A stretch of 11,469 nt of DNA from Porphyromonas sp. (GTDB lineage Bacteria > Bacteroidota > Bacteroidia > Bacteroidales > Porphyromonadaceae). Position numbers and translations under genes: made by a program. Positions 1-6,773 of this stretch are shown piece by piece; the first letter of the stretch is position 1; the number at the start of each line of letters is the position of its first letter. The stretch covers positions 1 to 11,469 of the forward strand of contig JASBZJ010000042.1 of NCBI GenBank assembly GCA_029983495.1. The letters run 5' to 3'. The notes below the pieces were generated by a model. That model worked only from the letters and a program-made list of their open reading frames with translations. It was not told the DNA's origin and did not search any database.

Positions 1-6
1 GTCAGG

Positions 7-28
7 ACAATCTTGCGAGCAAGATTGT
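7..28. terminator. Perfect hairpin, distal member of a tandem pair
   Basis: The two 10-base arms (7-16 and 19-28) are exact reverse complements around a 2-base centre; physically this would be a 9-base-pair stem with a CGAG or CTCG tetraloop. It directly abuts the hairpin at 29-55 and lies downstream of the last gene of the minus-strand operon. No T-run follows on either strand within what is visible (only six bases remain to the window edge on the minus-strand side), so this is not a textbook intrinsic terminator. It could serve the operon, a convergent gene to the left, or be part of a dispersed repeat. Confidence 0.4.
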
Positions 29-55
29 GAGACTGTTGACTTTTGCAACAGTCTC
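29..55. terminator. Perfect hairpin, proximal member of a tandem pair
   Basis: The arms at 29-38 and 46-55 are exact 10-base reverse complements around a 7-base loop. On the minus strand this is the first strong secondary structure met by a transcript leaving the aminotransferase gene, about 150 bases after its stop codon. It is followed immediately by the hairpin at 7-28. There is no T-tract, so the terminator call rests on position and symmetry only. RNA-end protection or a short repeat element are alternatives. Confidence 0.45.
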
Positions 56-204
56 GTTAGGAAACTAGTTCTTCCGGATGAGCCTCAGATGGCGAACCTC
101 AAATATCCGCCCACATGAACGACATCAATTAACGACCACCTAGTATAACCGAACAACTGAAGGACTAACAAACAAGCCTTTTTCTCCCCTACACATTCAC
201 ACTT
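56..204. other. Operon 3' untranslated/intergenic stretch
   Basis: This covers 149 bases between the aminotransferase stop codon and the hairpin pair. The only open frame noticed on the plus strand begins at an ATG near 84 and runs about 20 codons with no recognisable motif, so no gene is called. No further hairpin, promoter motif or repeat was found. Confidence 0.5.
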
Positions 205-1347
205 TTACAAATTCTGCAACGATTTAAAAACGTCAATCACACGAACGAGATCTTCCTCAGTAAGCGAACTTCCCGATGGAAGGCATAACCCAAGGTTGAA
301 TAGTTCTTCGCAAACATGTTTACCATAATATGGCGAAGCTGCAAAAACAGGTTGCAGGTGCATCGGTTTCCACAACGGACGACTTTCGATATTTGCATCT
401 TCTAAAGCCAACCGAGCCTCCTCACGACTAAAACCAGCTTCCGACGGATTAATAACAATACACGTTAGCCAAAAATTGCTATTGAATACATCGTTAGGAT
501 TATTATGAACCATTACCCCAGGCATATCCTTAAAGGCTTTTTGATAAAATGCATGGTTTGCCCTACGCCTAGCAATATGTTCTTCTAAAACGAGCATTTG
601 CCCCCTACCAATACCGGCTGAAATATTACTGAGCCGATAATTATACCCTATATGCGAATGCTGATAATGGGGAGCGACATCCCGAGCTTGTGTAGCAAAA
701 AATACAACTCGCTGTGCTGCTTCGCTTGACGGACAAACCAATGCTCCTCCACCCGAAGTTGTTATCATTTTATTGCCATTAAACGATAATGCTCCATAAA
801 GCCCCAATGTGCCACATTTACGCCCCTTATATTCCGAACCTATAGCCTCAGCAGCATCCTCAACAATAGGGATTTCGTAATGACTGGCAATTTCGATTAT
901 CTCATCCATTTGGGCAGGCATACCATAAAGATGGACTGGAATAATAGCTTTTGGCTTTTTACCTGTTTGCTTTATGCGATCCTCGATAGCCTCGCATAAA
1001 AACTCTGGACTCATATTCCAAGTTTCTGCTTCGGAATCAACAAATATTGGAGTTGCACCTTGATAAACAATAGGGTTTGCACTAGCTGAAAAGGTAAAAC
1101 TTTGGCAAATAACCTCATCGCCTGCTTTTATACCTAGCATAACCAAAGCTAGATGCAAAGCAGCAGTACCAGCACTGAGTGCCGTAACTCGTTTGCCTTC
1201 ACCTAAAAAGTTTTCCAAATCCTTTTCGAAACCCGTCACATTCGGTCCAAGTGGAACGACCCAATTGGTATCGAATGCTTCCTTTATAAAACGTTGTTCT
1301 TCACCGCCCATTTGAGCGAGTGACAGCCATATCCTTTTCTTTTCCAT
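205..1347 (-). CDS. DegT/DnrJ/EryC1/StrS family sugar-nucleotide aminotransferase
   Basis: PLP-dependent aminotransferase (380 residues, normal family length) that puts an amino group on a keto-sugar nucleotide, in the cytosol. Visible features: substrate/PLP region with NWVVPLGPNV near 28-37; SAGTAALHLAL at 58-68, which holds the PLP phosphate; VEDAAEAIG at 162-170 with Asp164 placed to contact the PLP nitrogen; and Lys193 in FNGNKMITTSGGG as the Schiff-base lysine. It belongs to the PglE/LegC/PorR-like branch, so a UDP-4-amino-4,6-dideoxy-GlcNAc type product is likely; a 3-amino product (WbpE type) cannot be excluded. It is the last gene of the operon, 9 bases after the CapK-like gene. Porphyromonas gingivalis PorR, needed for anionic LPS and pigmentation, is from this family, but identity with it cannot be shown here. 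Confidence 0.93.
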   Translation of the reverse strand: MEKKRIWLSLAQMGGEEQRFIKEAFDTNWVVPLGPNVTGFEKDLENFLGEGKRVTALSAGTAALHLALVMLGIKAGDEVICQSFTFSASANPIVYQGATPIFVDSEAETWNMSPEFLCEAIEDRIKQTGKKPKAIIPVHLYGMPAQMDEIIEIASHYEIPIVEDAAEAIGSEYKGRKCGTLGLYGALSFNGNKMITTSGGGALVCPSSEAAQRVVFFATQARDVAPHYQHSHIGYNYRLSNISAGIGRGQMLVLEEHIARRRANHAFYQKAFKDMPGVMVHNNPNDVFNSNFWLTCIVINPSEAGFSREEARLALEDANIESRPLWKPMHLQPVFAASPYYGKHVCEELFNLGLCLPSGSSLTEEDLVRVIDVFKSLQNL

Positions 1348-1356
1348 CGTAAAGCT

Positions 1357-2643
1357 TTATTCTGGCTTATAATTATTAATAATAAACGGTCGCTTTCCGT
1401 TAGGAAGCTTCTGAAGTTGCTCAACAATATTGATTGTGACAATAGCATCAGCCCCAACCAGCTCCTTCATATCAAAAAGTAGCTGGTCTCGAAAAGTTAA
1501 AGAGTCATTTACAGTAACAATGTTAAGGTCATATTGATTGTGAGATTGCTGAACAACCTGAAACTGCAAAATATCAGCATGCTTTTCAAACATATTTTCA
1601 AACGCCAAAGGAACCATCTTTCCGCCTCTAGTATTGTATAAAATTTGAACCGTTCTACCAGACAAAGAAGAAAATGATGCAACATGACCAAAAGAGTCGT
1701 ATGTAACACCAACAGAACTTGCTAAATCGCCAATCTCATATCGAACTAAAGGAAAGGCATACGAAAAAAGGTCTGTAATAACAATTCGACCTACCTCGCC
1801 ATTTGAAACAGGTTTATCTTCATTGAGGTCGAGTATCTCAACAATGTAATTTCCTGAGTTAACAATAAAAGGACCTCCAGCCTCATACTGGTTTGCAATT
1901 ACTCCTAGTTCCTCTGTAGAGTATCTACTGCAGATTGGCGAACCAAAGGTCTGGTACAAAATCTTTCTCTGCATAAATGAAAGATTTTCCGATGAAGTTG
2001 TGATTCCTTTAATATTAAAATCACTAGGAGTATCGCCTTTATTTATACAATACCGAGCGACCTCTGTAATAGCAGAGGGGAATGCTATAATATGAGTAAT
2101 CTTCTTTTTTCGAAGCAGTTCTCGAGCCTGTGACAAGAATTCTGCATCAAGGTTCATTGCACCTAAGTAATGCTCATTTTGAACAAGCTGTTTGAATTTA
2201 GACTTTGAAACAAAACTACGTATGTACATATGCTTCACGCCAATATCATAACCCATTGGGATTCCGGAAGCGATAATCTCAGCTAGCTGATGTGCTTTTT
2301 TCTCTTTCGTAAGTGGGATTCTGAAAGGCACTCCGTAAGACCCGGACGTAGCAACCCATACGATCTCCTTTTGGGAAACATCCGCATTCAGAAAATCATT
2401 ATAGTTTTTGCGTAGCGTTGATTTGGTTAGTACTGGAAATTCTGATAGTGAGCATCCATTAAAGTCTTTGTACGCAGGTATTGAGTACGCAACATTTTCA
2501 AGTCTATTAATGAGTTCTCGCTTTCTCTCTGTATAATAATGACGATCCTGTTGTATCTTAAGAAGATCATCAAGCGCATTTAGCACTGAGTTCTTTCCCT
2601 TAGGTCGATCTATCAAGGAGAAGATCAGTTTTCTGATATTCAT
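1357..2643 (-). CDS. CapK/PaaK-like adenylate-forming enzyme
   Basis: A 428-residue protein of the ANL (acyl/aryl-CoA ligase) superfamily, closest in character to phenylacetate-CoA ligase and the capsule protein CapK. Visible motifs: P-loop-like TSGSYGVP at 99-106; YSTEELG at 241-247 (the acyl-adenylate aromatic/acidic motif); YEIGD at 302-306, replacing the usual Y-x-TGD; SGRT at 328-331; and a C-terminal PNGKRP with Lys417, where the family has its catalytic lysine. The family activates a carboxylic acid as AMP-ester for transfer to a thiol or amine. The substrate is unknown; in this operon it may activate an acyl group for an amino sugar. It lies 23 bases after the ATP-grasp gene and 9 before the aminotransferase. 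Not predicted to be secreted. CapK homologues are common in polysaccharide loci but poorly characterised. Confidence 0.85.
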   Translation of the reverse strand: MNIRKLIFSLIDRPKGKNSVLNALDDLLKIQQDRHYYTERKRELINRLENVAYSIPAYKDFNGCSLSEFPVLTKSTLRKNYNDFLNADVSQKEIVWVATSGSYGVPFRIPLTKEKKAHQLAEIIASGIPMGYDIGVKHMYIRSFVSKSKFKQLVQNEHYLGAMNLDAEFLSQARELLRKKKITHIIAFPSAITEVARYCINKGDTPSDFNIKGITTSSENLSFMQRKILYQTFGSPICSRYSTEELGVIANQYEAGGPFIVNSGNYIVEILDLNEDKPVSNGEVGRIVITDLFSYAFPLVRYEIGDLASSVGVTYDSFGHVASFSSLSGRTVQILYNTRGGKMVPLAFENMFEKHADILQFQVVQQSHNQYDLNIVTVNDSLTFRDQLLFDMKELVGADAIVTINIVEQLQKLPNGKRPFIINNYKPE

Positions 2644-2666
2644 ATTCGTGATTTCTTATTTGATTA

Positions 2667-3677
2667 TTACCCTACTGAAATGAGTCTGTCACACTTGGCG
2701 AAACACAGCCCGGGCTTGTAACGCAGATACTCACCGACATCGCTATTCCCGGAGAGCCACTCGTAGTAGCAGGCTATGCCTCTCGCTCCCGCTTCATGCG
2801 AGAAGGGATACCCACCCCCAAAACGTGCATTCAGCTCGAGGACATACAGATTGCCCTCTTTCTCCATCACATCGCAATCAAGATTGCCGATGTGTCTCAG
2901 GTTTTGAGAAATAGTCTTTCCTATTACTTCGAACCTTGGGGCAATTACCGACATCGCCTTGTCTGTCTCCCCGGCTCTCATTGAGAGCTTCTCTCTCACA
3001 AAGGTTCCCACATAGTTCCCCTCAAGGTCATTCAATACATCCATGCCATACTCTTTACCCGGGAGGAACTCTTGGTAAAGGAGTGCCTCCGCTTCTTGTT
3101 GTGCACTTGCAGTAGAGAGAATGGTACGCCTGAGTTTCAGGCGAGAGAGACGGTCCGTGAGCTCAAACTCCTCAAAATCCTTTGGCATTTCGATACCGAT
3201 AGAAGCACTTCCCCAGCGTGGTTTGACCACAATAGGGAAGTCAATCTCCCCCTCATCAAGAGCTTTGGTAAGCTCCTCTTTTTTTGTGAAAGTTTTGGGG
3301 GTCAAGAGGCCTATACCTCTAAGGAAGTTTGCAGTCCTGAGCTTGTCAAAAGTGATGTCTATTACTTCCGGAGAGGATATCAACACCCTTGTTCCCTGCG
3401 CTTCAAACCGTGATTTGTGAGCAGAAAGGATGGGGAGCTCGAGATCGTTGAGAGAGATAATCGCATCAATATGATGCTCTTCGCAGATCCCGAGTATAGC
3501 CTCTATGTACCCGGCGTCATAGATAGAAGGCACCTCTATTGCCACGTCCGCATCAGCCATACCTGGAGCGGTTCGCTGCATATCTGTTGCAAATATCTTA
3601 TCTCCCGGCTTGAGCACCTCCCTAAGATAATTCAGGAGGTAATTTCGCCTCCCCACGCATGTAAAAAGTACGTTCAT
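2667..3677 (-). CDS. ATP-grasp ligase (carbamoyl-phosphate-synthase-like)
   Basis: A 336-residue protein with an N-terminal Rossmann-like pre-ATP-grasp domain (about 1-110, starting MNVLFTCVGRR) and an ATP-grasp domain. The ATP-grasp part shows Lys112, the phosphate-binding stretch FPIVVKPRWGSASIGIE (147-163, Lys152), YQEFLPGKEYGMDVL (201-215, adenine and Mg contacts) and the metal-binding ELNARFGGGYPFSHEAG (281-297). Such enzymes join a carboxylate to an amine or similar nucleophile through an acyl-phosphate. Here the likely acceptor is an amino sugar or the donor an amino acid; this is inference. The start codon lies 3 bases after the GNAT stop, suggesting coupled translation. Odd point: sampled base composition is about 48-57% GC, against about 30-40% in neighbouring genes, so it may have a different history. 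Confidence 0.88.
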   Translation of the reverse strand: MNVLFTCVGRRNYLLNYLREVLKPGDKIFATDMQRTAPGMADADVAIEVPSIYDAGYIEAILGICEEHHIDAIISLNDLELPILSAHKSRFEAQGTRVLISSPEVIDITFDKLRTANFLRGIGLLTPKTFTKKEELTKALDEGEIDFPIVVKPRWGSASIGIEMPKDFEEFELTDRLSRLKLRRTILSTASAQQEAEALLYQEFLPGKEYGMDVLNDLEGNYVGTFVREKLSMRAGETDKAMSVIAPRFEVIGKTISQNLRHIGNLDCDVMEKEGNLYVLELNARFGGGYPFSHEAGARGIACYYEWLSGNSDVGEYLRYKPGLCFAKCDRLISVG

Positions 3678-3680
3678 ACA

Positions 3681-4196
3681 CTACAAGAATAAAGCGTAAA
3701 TATTCCTATCCATAATCTCTCCTCTATGCCATTGATGGCGTCTTAGGGTTCCCTCCAATTCAAAGCCATTTCGCTCCCAAAAAGAATTGGCATGCAAGTT
3801 CTTTGAGTAAGTCCATGCAATAAGCTTTTGGAGATTAAATTCAGAGGTAGCTACACGCTTGATTTCCGCCATCAGATGACTTGCTATACCTCGACCCTGA
3901 GCCATCGGATCCAAATACAGATAGACCTCACCACGTCTACTATTACAGTCGATATTCACTATCCCCCCCATTCCTACCGGATTATTGTCAACAAGAATCG
4001 CCAAGTCACACCTATTGGTATTTCTCTGAGTAGTATCGAACCACCGAATGGTATTATCAAGCGTAAATACTTCATCACAGTTCAAGTACTCGTTAACAAG
4101 AGGGTTATTTAGAAGCTCAACCCTCTTCTGCAAATCCTCTAGTGACAATCTCCTTACTTTAATGCTGTCTTTTTCGGTAATCATCCAGTCGAACAT
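3681..4196 (-). CDS. GNAT family N-acetyltransferase (RimJ/RimL/PseH-like)
   Basis: A 171-residue GNAT acyltransferase, the usual length for a single-domain member. The acyl-CoA pyrophosphate-binding loop is AQGRGIA at 99-105 (Q/R-x-x-G-x-A pattern), preceded by the beta-4 strand EVYLYLDP (90-97). The C-terminal NLHANSFWERNGFELEG (133-149) is typical of the RimJ/L-like group that also contains PseH, an N-acetyltransferase acting on UDP-4-amino sugars. Placed straight after the PglC-like gene, it occupies the position where Campylobacter has pglD, so acylation of the aminotransferase product is the best guess. The start overlaps the 3' end of the PglC-like gene by 38 bases. An alternative ATG at 4184 (residue 5, MITEKD) is equally plausible. 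A run of seven G on the coding strand lies at 3963-3969. Confidence 0.87.
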   Translation of the reverse strand: MFDWMITEKDSIKVRRLSLEDLQKRVELLNNPLVNEYLNCDEVFTLDNTIRWFDTTQRNTNRCDLAILVDNNPVGMGGIVNIDCNSRRGEVYLYLDPMAQGRGIASHLMAEIKRVATSEFNLQKLIAWTYSKNLHANSFWERNGFELEGTLRRHQWHRGEIMDRNIYALFL

Positions 4197-4779
4197 TTAT
4201 ATTTGGGTCTAATACAACTACAACATCACTTGATTTCAGAACTTTACCTATGGTCTTTAGTATAATAGAGAGGTCAGTTCCTAACGATACTTTCTTAGTA
4301 TACTCAACGTCCAGACCCAATCTCTGCTCCCACGTTAGTCTATTTCTGCCGTTGACTTGGGCAAGACCTGTTATACCGGGACGCACAGAGTGTCGAAGTC
4401 GTTCATCATCTGTGTAGTAAGGGAGGTACTGCACCAGCAGAGGGCGAGGTCCTACGAAAGACATATCCCCTTTGAGTACATTCCAGAGCTGAGGGAGTTC
4501 ATCAAGTGAAGTTTTACGAATAAACTTGCCAACACGTGTAATTCGTTCTGCATCGGGTAATAAGTTTCCATTATTATCCCGTTCATCCGTCATGCTCTTA
4601 AACTTATATAGCTTAAAAATTCTTTCATCCATTCCAGGGCGTAGTTGACTAAATATTGCTCCCGCTCCTTTATTTGCAATCGTTAGCCATACATAAATAA
4701 CTAACAGCAAAGGAGAAAGTAATAATAATAGCAAAGCTGAAAAGAACAAATCAAAAACACGCTTTACATATCGATACAT
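4159..4779 (-). CDS. PglC-like initiating sugar-phosphate transferase (small monotopic phosphoglycosyl transferase)
   Basis: This 206-residue enzyme has the PglC minimal fold and transfers a sugar-1-phosphate from a UDP-sugar to undecaprenyl phosphate, starting the repeat unit at the inner face of the cytoplasmic membrane. A basic start (MYRYVKR) leads into one hydrophobic segment, about 9-34, with the Ser22-Pro23 kink expected of the re-entrant helix. The catalytic Asp-Glu pair is at 93-94 in TSLDELPQLWN, followed by GDMSFVGPRPLL (104-115), RPGITGLAQVNGR (133-145) and a C-terminal YTKK-x-S-LGTDL element. The substrate is probably the N-acylated amino sugar made by the downstream genes. An AGGTGG sequence (4783-4788), overlapping the previous stop codon, lies 3 bases before the ATG, one of few SD-like sites here. 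The segment 4320-4500 is richer in GC than the rest. Confidence 0.94.
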   Translation of the reverse strand: MYRYVKRVFDLFFSALLLLLLSPLLLVIYVWLTIANKGAGAIFSQLRPGMDERIFKLYKFKSMTDERDNNGNLLPDAERITRVGKFIRKTSLDELPQLWNVLKGDMSFVGPRPLLVQYLPYYTDDERLRHSVRPGITGLAQVNGRNRLTWEQRLGLDVEYTKKVSLGTDLSIILKTIGKVLKSSDVVVVLDPNINVRLDDYRKRQH

Positions 4780-4786
4780 ATTCCAC

Positions 4787-5953
4787 CTATTTTACGTCAT
4801 TGTTAAGTTGTTCATTATACATCGCCAAAGTAGCTTTCCACACATCTATATTTTGGAATTTCTGCTCAACCAAACGCCGAGCTGTAAAGCCCATTTCAAT
4901 TCTTTGAGCATCACTCAACACAAGGTAGTTGCGTATTGCATCTTCTAAAGCATGTTCATCTTTTACGGGGAGGATATAGCCTGTTATGTTATTCTGGATT
5001 ATTTCGTCAGCACCATTAACGCTGTAGCTTGCAATAGGCAGTTTCATGGATGCAGCTTGTAATAGCACATTAGGAAAACCCTCGCGATAGCTAGGGAAAA
5101 TAAATAAATCGGATATAGCTAAATAAGGGCGAATATCGTTCTGCCAACCTACACACTTTATATGGGTACACTGCTTTATATAATCCATTACCTCTGGGGA
5201 AATGGGATCTAAATACGTCTCAAAATCACCAACTAATAAAAGTTTTATAGGTTGTTCGATTTGCTCGGTTAGCCTCTTATAAATGCGAATCAAATCCTCA
5301 ATTCCTTTACTTTTTACTATGCGCCCAACAAATGTAAATACGATATCAACACCCTTAATAGCAAGAGAATCACGAAGCTCCTTTTTTTCATCCTCTGAAT
5401 AAAGGGTAGGATTAAAGTACGAGGTATCAATGCCATTTATATTACCATTATGGAGTTTTTGAAGTGGTTTATGCGTAATTCGGTCTCGTCGCAACGTATT
5501 TGCAACTCCGTCTCCCTCGGGAATAACTTTTGTGGCACATGCACAAGTGATACGTTCCATGGTTATTAGCAACCATCTGAAAAAACCTGTAGCCGTTTCG
5601 AAACGTAGCCCCGTAACTGTGTAAACTCGATGTTTTACCCCACAAAGCCACGCAGCTACCATTCCTAATAAACTCGCCTTAGGAGTATTGACATGAACGA
5701 TATCGGGCTTTTCGCACCTTATAGTCCTAATGAGCTCAAATAAAGCTTTCATATCGTTCTTTATTGATATCGGACGCACTAAATGCTTAATATGAACATA
5801 GCGAGCTCTCTCAAGCACGGGGTCTTCAGTATCGCTCAACCCAGGCTGCCCTGAACAAATTATCATTTCAACCCCTTGTTGTTGCAAATACTGAATCTGC
5901 CCTTTTATAAGAGGAATAGACCCCGACGATGTAAGAATTCGAAAAACCTTCAT
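4787..5953 (-). CDS. GT4 family glycosyltransferase (GT-B fold)
   Basis: A 388-residue retaining glycosyltransferase with two Rossmann domains. The N-terminal acceptor half contains DIVHVNTPKASLLG (84-97). The C-terminal donor-binding half contains VFTFVGRIVKSKGIEDLI (205-222), with Arg211 and Lys216 placed to hold the nucleotide diphosphate, GDFE (242-245), and FPSYREGFPNVLLQAASM (286-303). In the usual E-x7-E motif the first Glu is 291 but the second position (299) is Gln; this substitution recurs in PglA-like bacterial relatives, as far as I recall. Lying immediately before the PglC-like gene (7-base gap), it probably adds the second sugar onto the lipid-linked first residue at the membrane's cytoplasmic face. 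Donor sugar unknown. AT-rich, like the genes upstream. Confidence 0.92.
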   Translation of the reverse strand: MKVFRILTSSGSIPLIKGQIQYLQQQGVEMIICSGQPGLSDTEDPVLERARYVHIKHLVRPISIKNDMKALFELIRTIRCEKPDIVHVNTPKASLLGMVAAWLCGVKHRVYTVTGLRFETATGFFRWLLITMERITCACATKVIPEGDGVANTLRRDRITHKPLQKLHNGNINGIDTSYFNPTLYSEDEKKELRDSLAIKGVDIVFTFVGRIVKSKGIEDLIRIYKRLTEQIEQPIKLLLVGDFETYLDPISPEVMDYIKQCTHIKCVGWQNDIRPYLAISDLFIFPSYREGFPNVLLQAASMKLPIASYSVNGADEIIQNNITGYILPVKDEHALEDAIRNYLVLSDAQRIEMGFTARRLVEQKFQNIDVWKATLAMYNEQLNNDVK

Positions 5954-5969
5954 GATAATAGATGCGCTG

Positions 5970-6767
5970 TTACTTTCTTACTCGTGGTATATACCCAATA
6001 AGGCGTTTTATTCTGTACTTCGCATAAGTTATCAACGCCATCCTAAAATCAGTCCAGGAAATAAACTCTGTACACAAAGCAACACGTGCAGCATCACGAT
6101 TATAATTTATTTTCTTCCCCGAGCTACAGTTTTCCGTTGCAATTTCGTAATAACTTGTTACTGCAGGGATATAAACCATCGTGTACCTCCTCGCAAGTCT
6201 ATTCCAAAGATGAATATCCTCGCCCATTGAAAAACGAGGATCAAACCCGCCAACAGTTACTAATGCTTTTTTCGAAACGCAAATACAGGAAGTATGAACC
6301 CAGCACGCTTCACTTAAGTATTTGAAATACATTTTTGGGGGTACAATAACCACTTCATTAGGTGATGTTCTATTAGGAATTTCGTCACCATCGGGAAAAA
6401 CACGAACAAAGTTAGTCGCAAAAAAGTCGGCTTTACCTCCATATTTTTCAATAGCTTTTGCCAGTAATGATAAGTGATTCGATGCCCAATGATCATCAGC
6501 ATCTAAAAATGCAACATACTTACCTATGGCTCGTTCAATACCATAGTTACGAGCAGATGAAACTCCTCCATTGCTTTTCGACAAAACACGTATACGAGAA
6601 TCTTCAAAAGACTGGGCTATCAATAAACTACTATCCGTAGACCCATCATCAACAAGAATAAGTTCAAAATCATGGCACGATTGGGTTAAAACAGAATTTA
6701 TAGTTCGAGCCAAATACCTACTTTTATTATATACTGGTACAACAACAGTGAAAAGGGGTGTATACAT
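5970..6767 (-). CDS. GT2 family glycosyltransferase (GT-A fold)
   Basis: A 265-residue inverting glycosyltransferase. The start is FTVVVPVYNKSRYLARTINSVLTQ (6-29), followed by ELILVDDGSTD (35-45), SNGGVSSARNYG (65-76) and the metal/nucleotide-binding FLDADD (87-92). GGFDPRFSMGEDIHLWNRL (173-191) contains the acidic ED where the catalytic base is expected. No membrane segment is seen, so it should act from the cytosol on the lipid-linked oligosaccharide. Only this gene and the GT4 gene are clear glycosyltransferases here, so it probably adds the third sugar of a short repeat. The donor cannot be read from sequence. It sits 6 bases after the polymerase gene and 16 before the GT4 gene. No Shine-Dalgarno site precedes the ATG. 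Confidence 0.92.
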   Translation of the reverse strand: MYTPLFTVVVPVYNKSRYLARTINSVLTQSCHDFELILVDDGSTDSSLLIAQSFEDSRIRVLSKSNGGVSSARNYGIERAIGKYVAFLDADDHWASNHLSLLAKAIEKYGGKADFFATNFVRVFPDGDEIPNRTSPNEVVIVPPKMYFKYLSEACWVHTSCICVSKKALVTVGGFDPRFSMGEDIHLWNRLARRYTMVYIPAVTSYYEIATENCSSGKKINYNRDAARVALCTEFISWTDFRMALITYAKYRIKRLIGYIPRVRK

Positions 6768-6773
6768 AATTAA

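Noticed and set aside
84..149. Short plus-strand open frame beginning ATG near 84
   Set aside because: Only about 21 codons, no ribosome binding site, no recognisable motif.
1509..1712. Minus-strand 67-codon frame inside the CapK-like gene
   Set aside because: It is an out-of-frame shadow of the adenylate-forming enzyme with a leucine-rich but meaningless translation.
2796..3692. Several plus-strand open frames of 60-113 codons opposite the ATP-grasp gene
   Set aside because: They lie wholly antisense to a gene with clear ATP-grasp motifs, overlap one another in different frames, and show no recognisable domain. The higher GC content of this region lowers stop-codon frequency and explains them.
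3963..3969. Seven-base G/C homopolymer in the GNAT gene (another at 11164-11170 in the dehydrogenase), as phase-variation tracts
   Set aside because: Both encode conserved glycine-rich residues in intact frames and seven bases is short for slippage-based switching. Worth a glance in read data but not supported.
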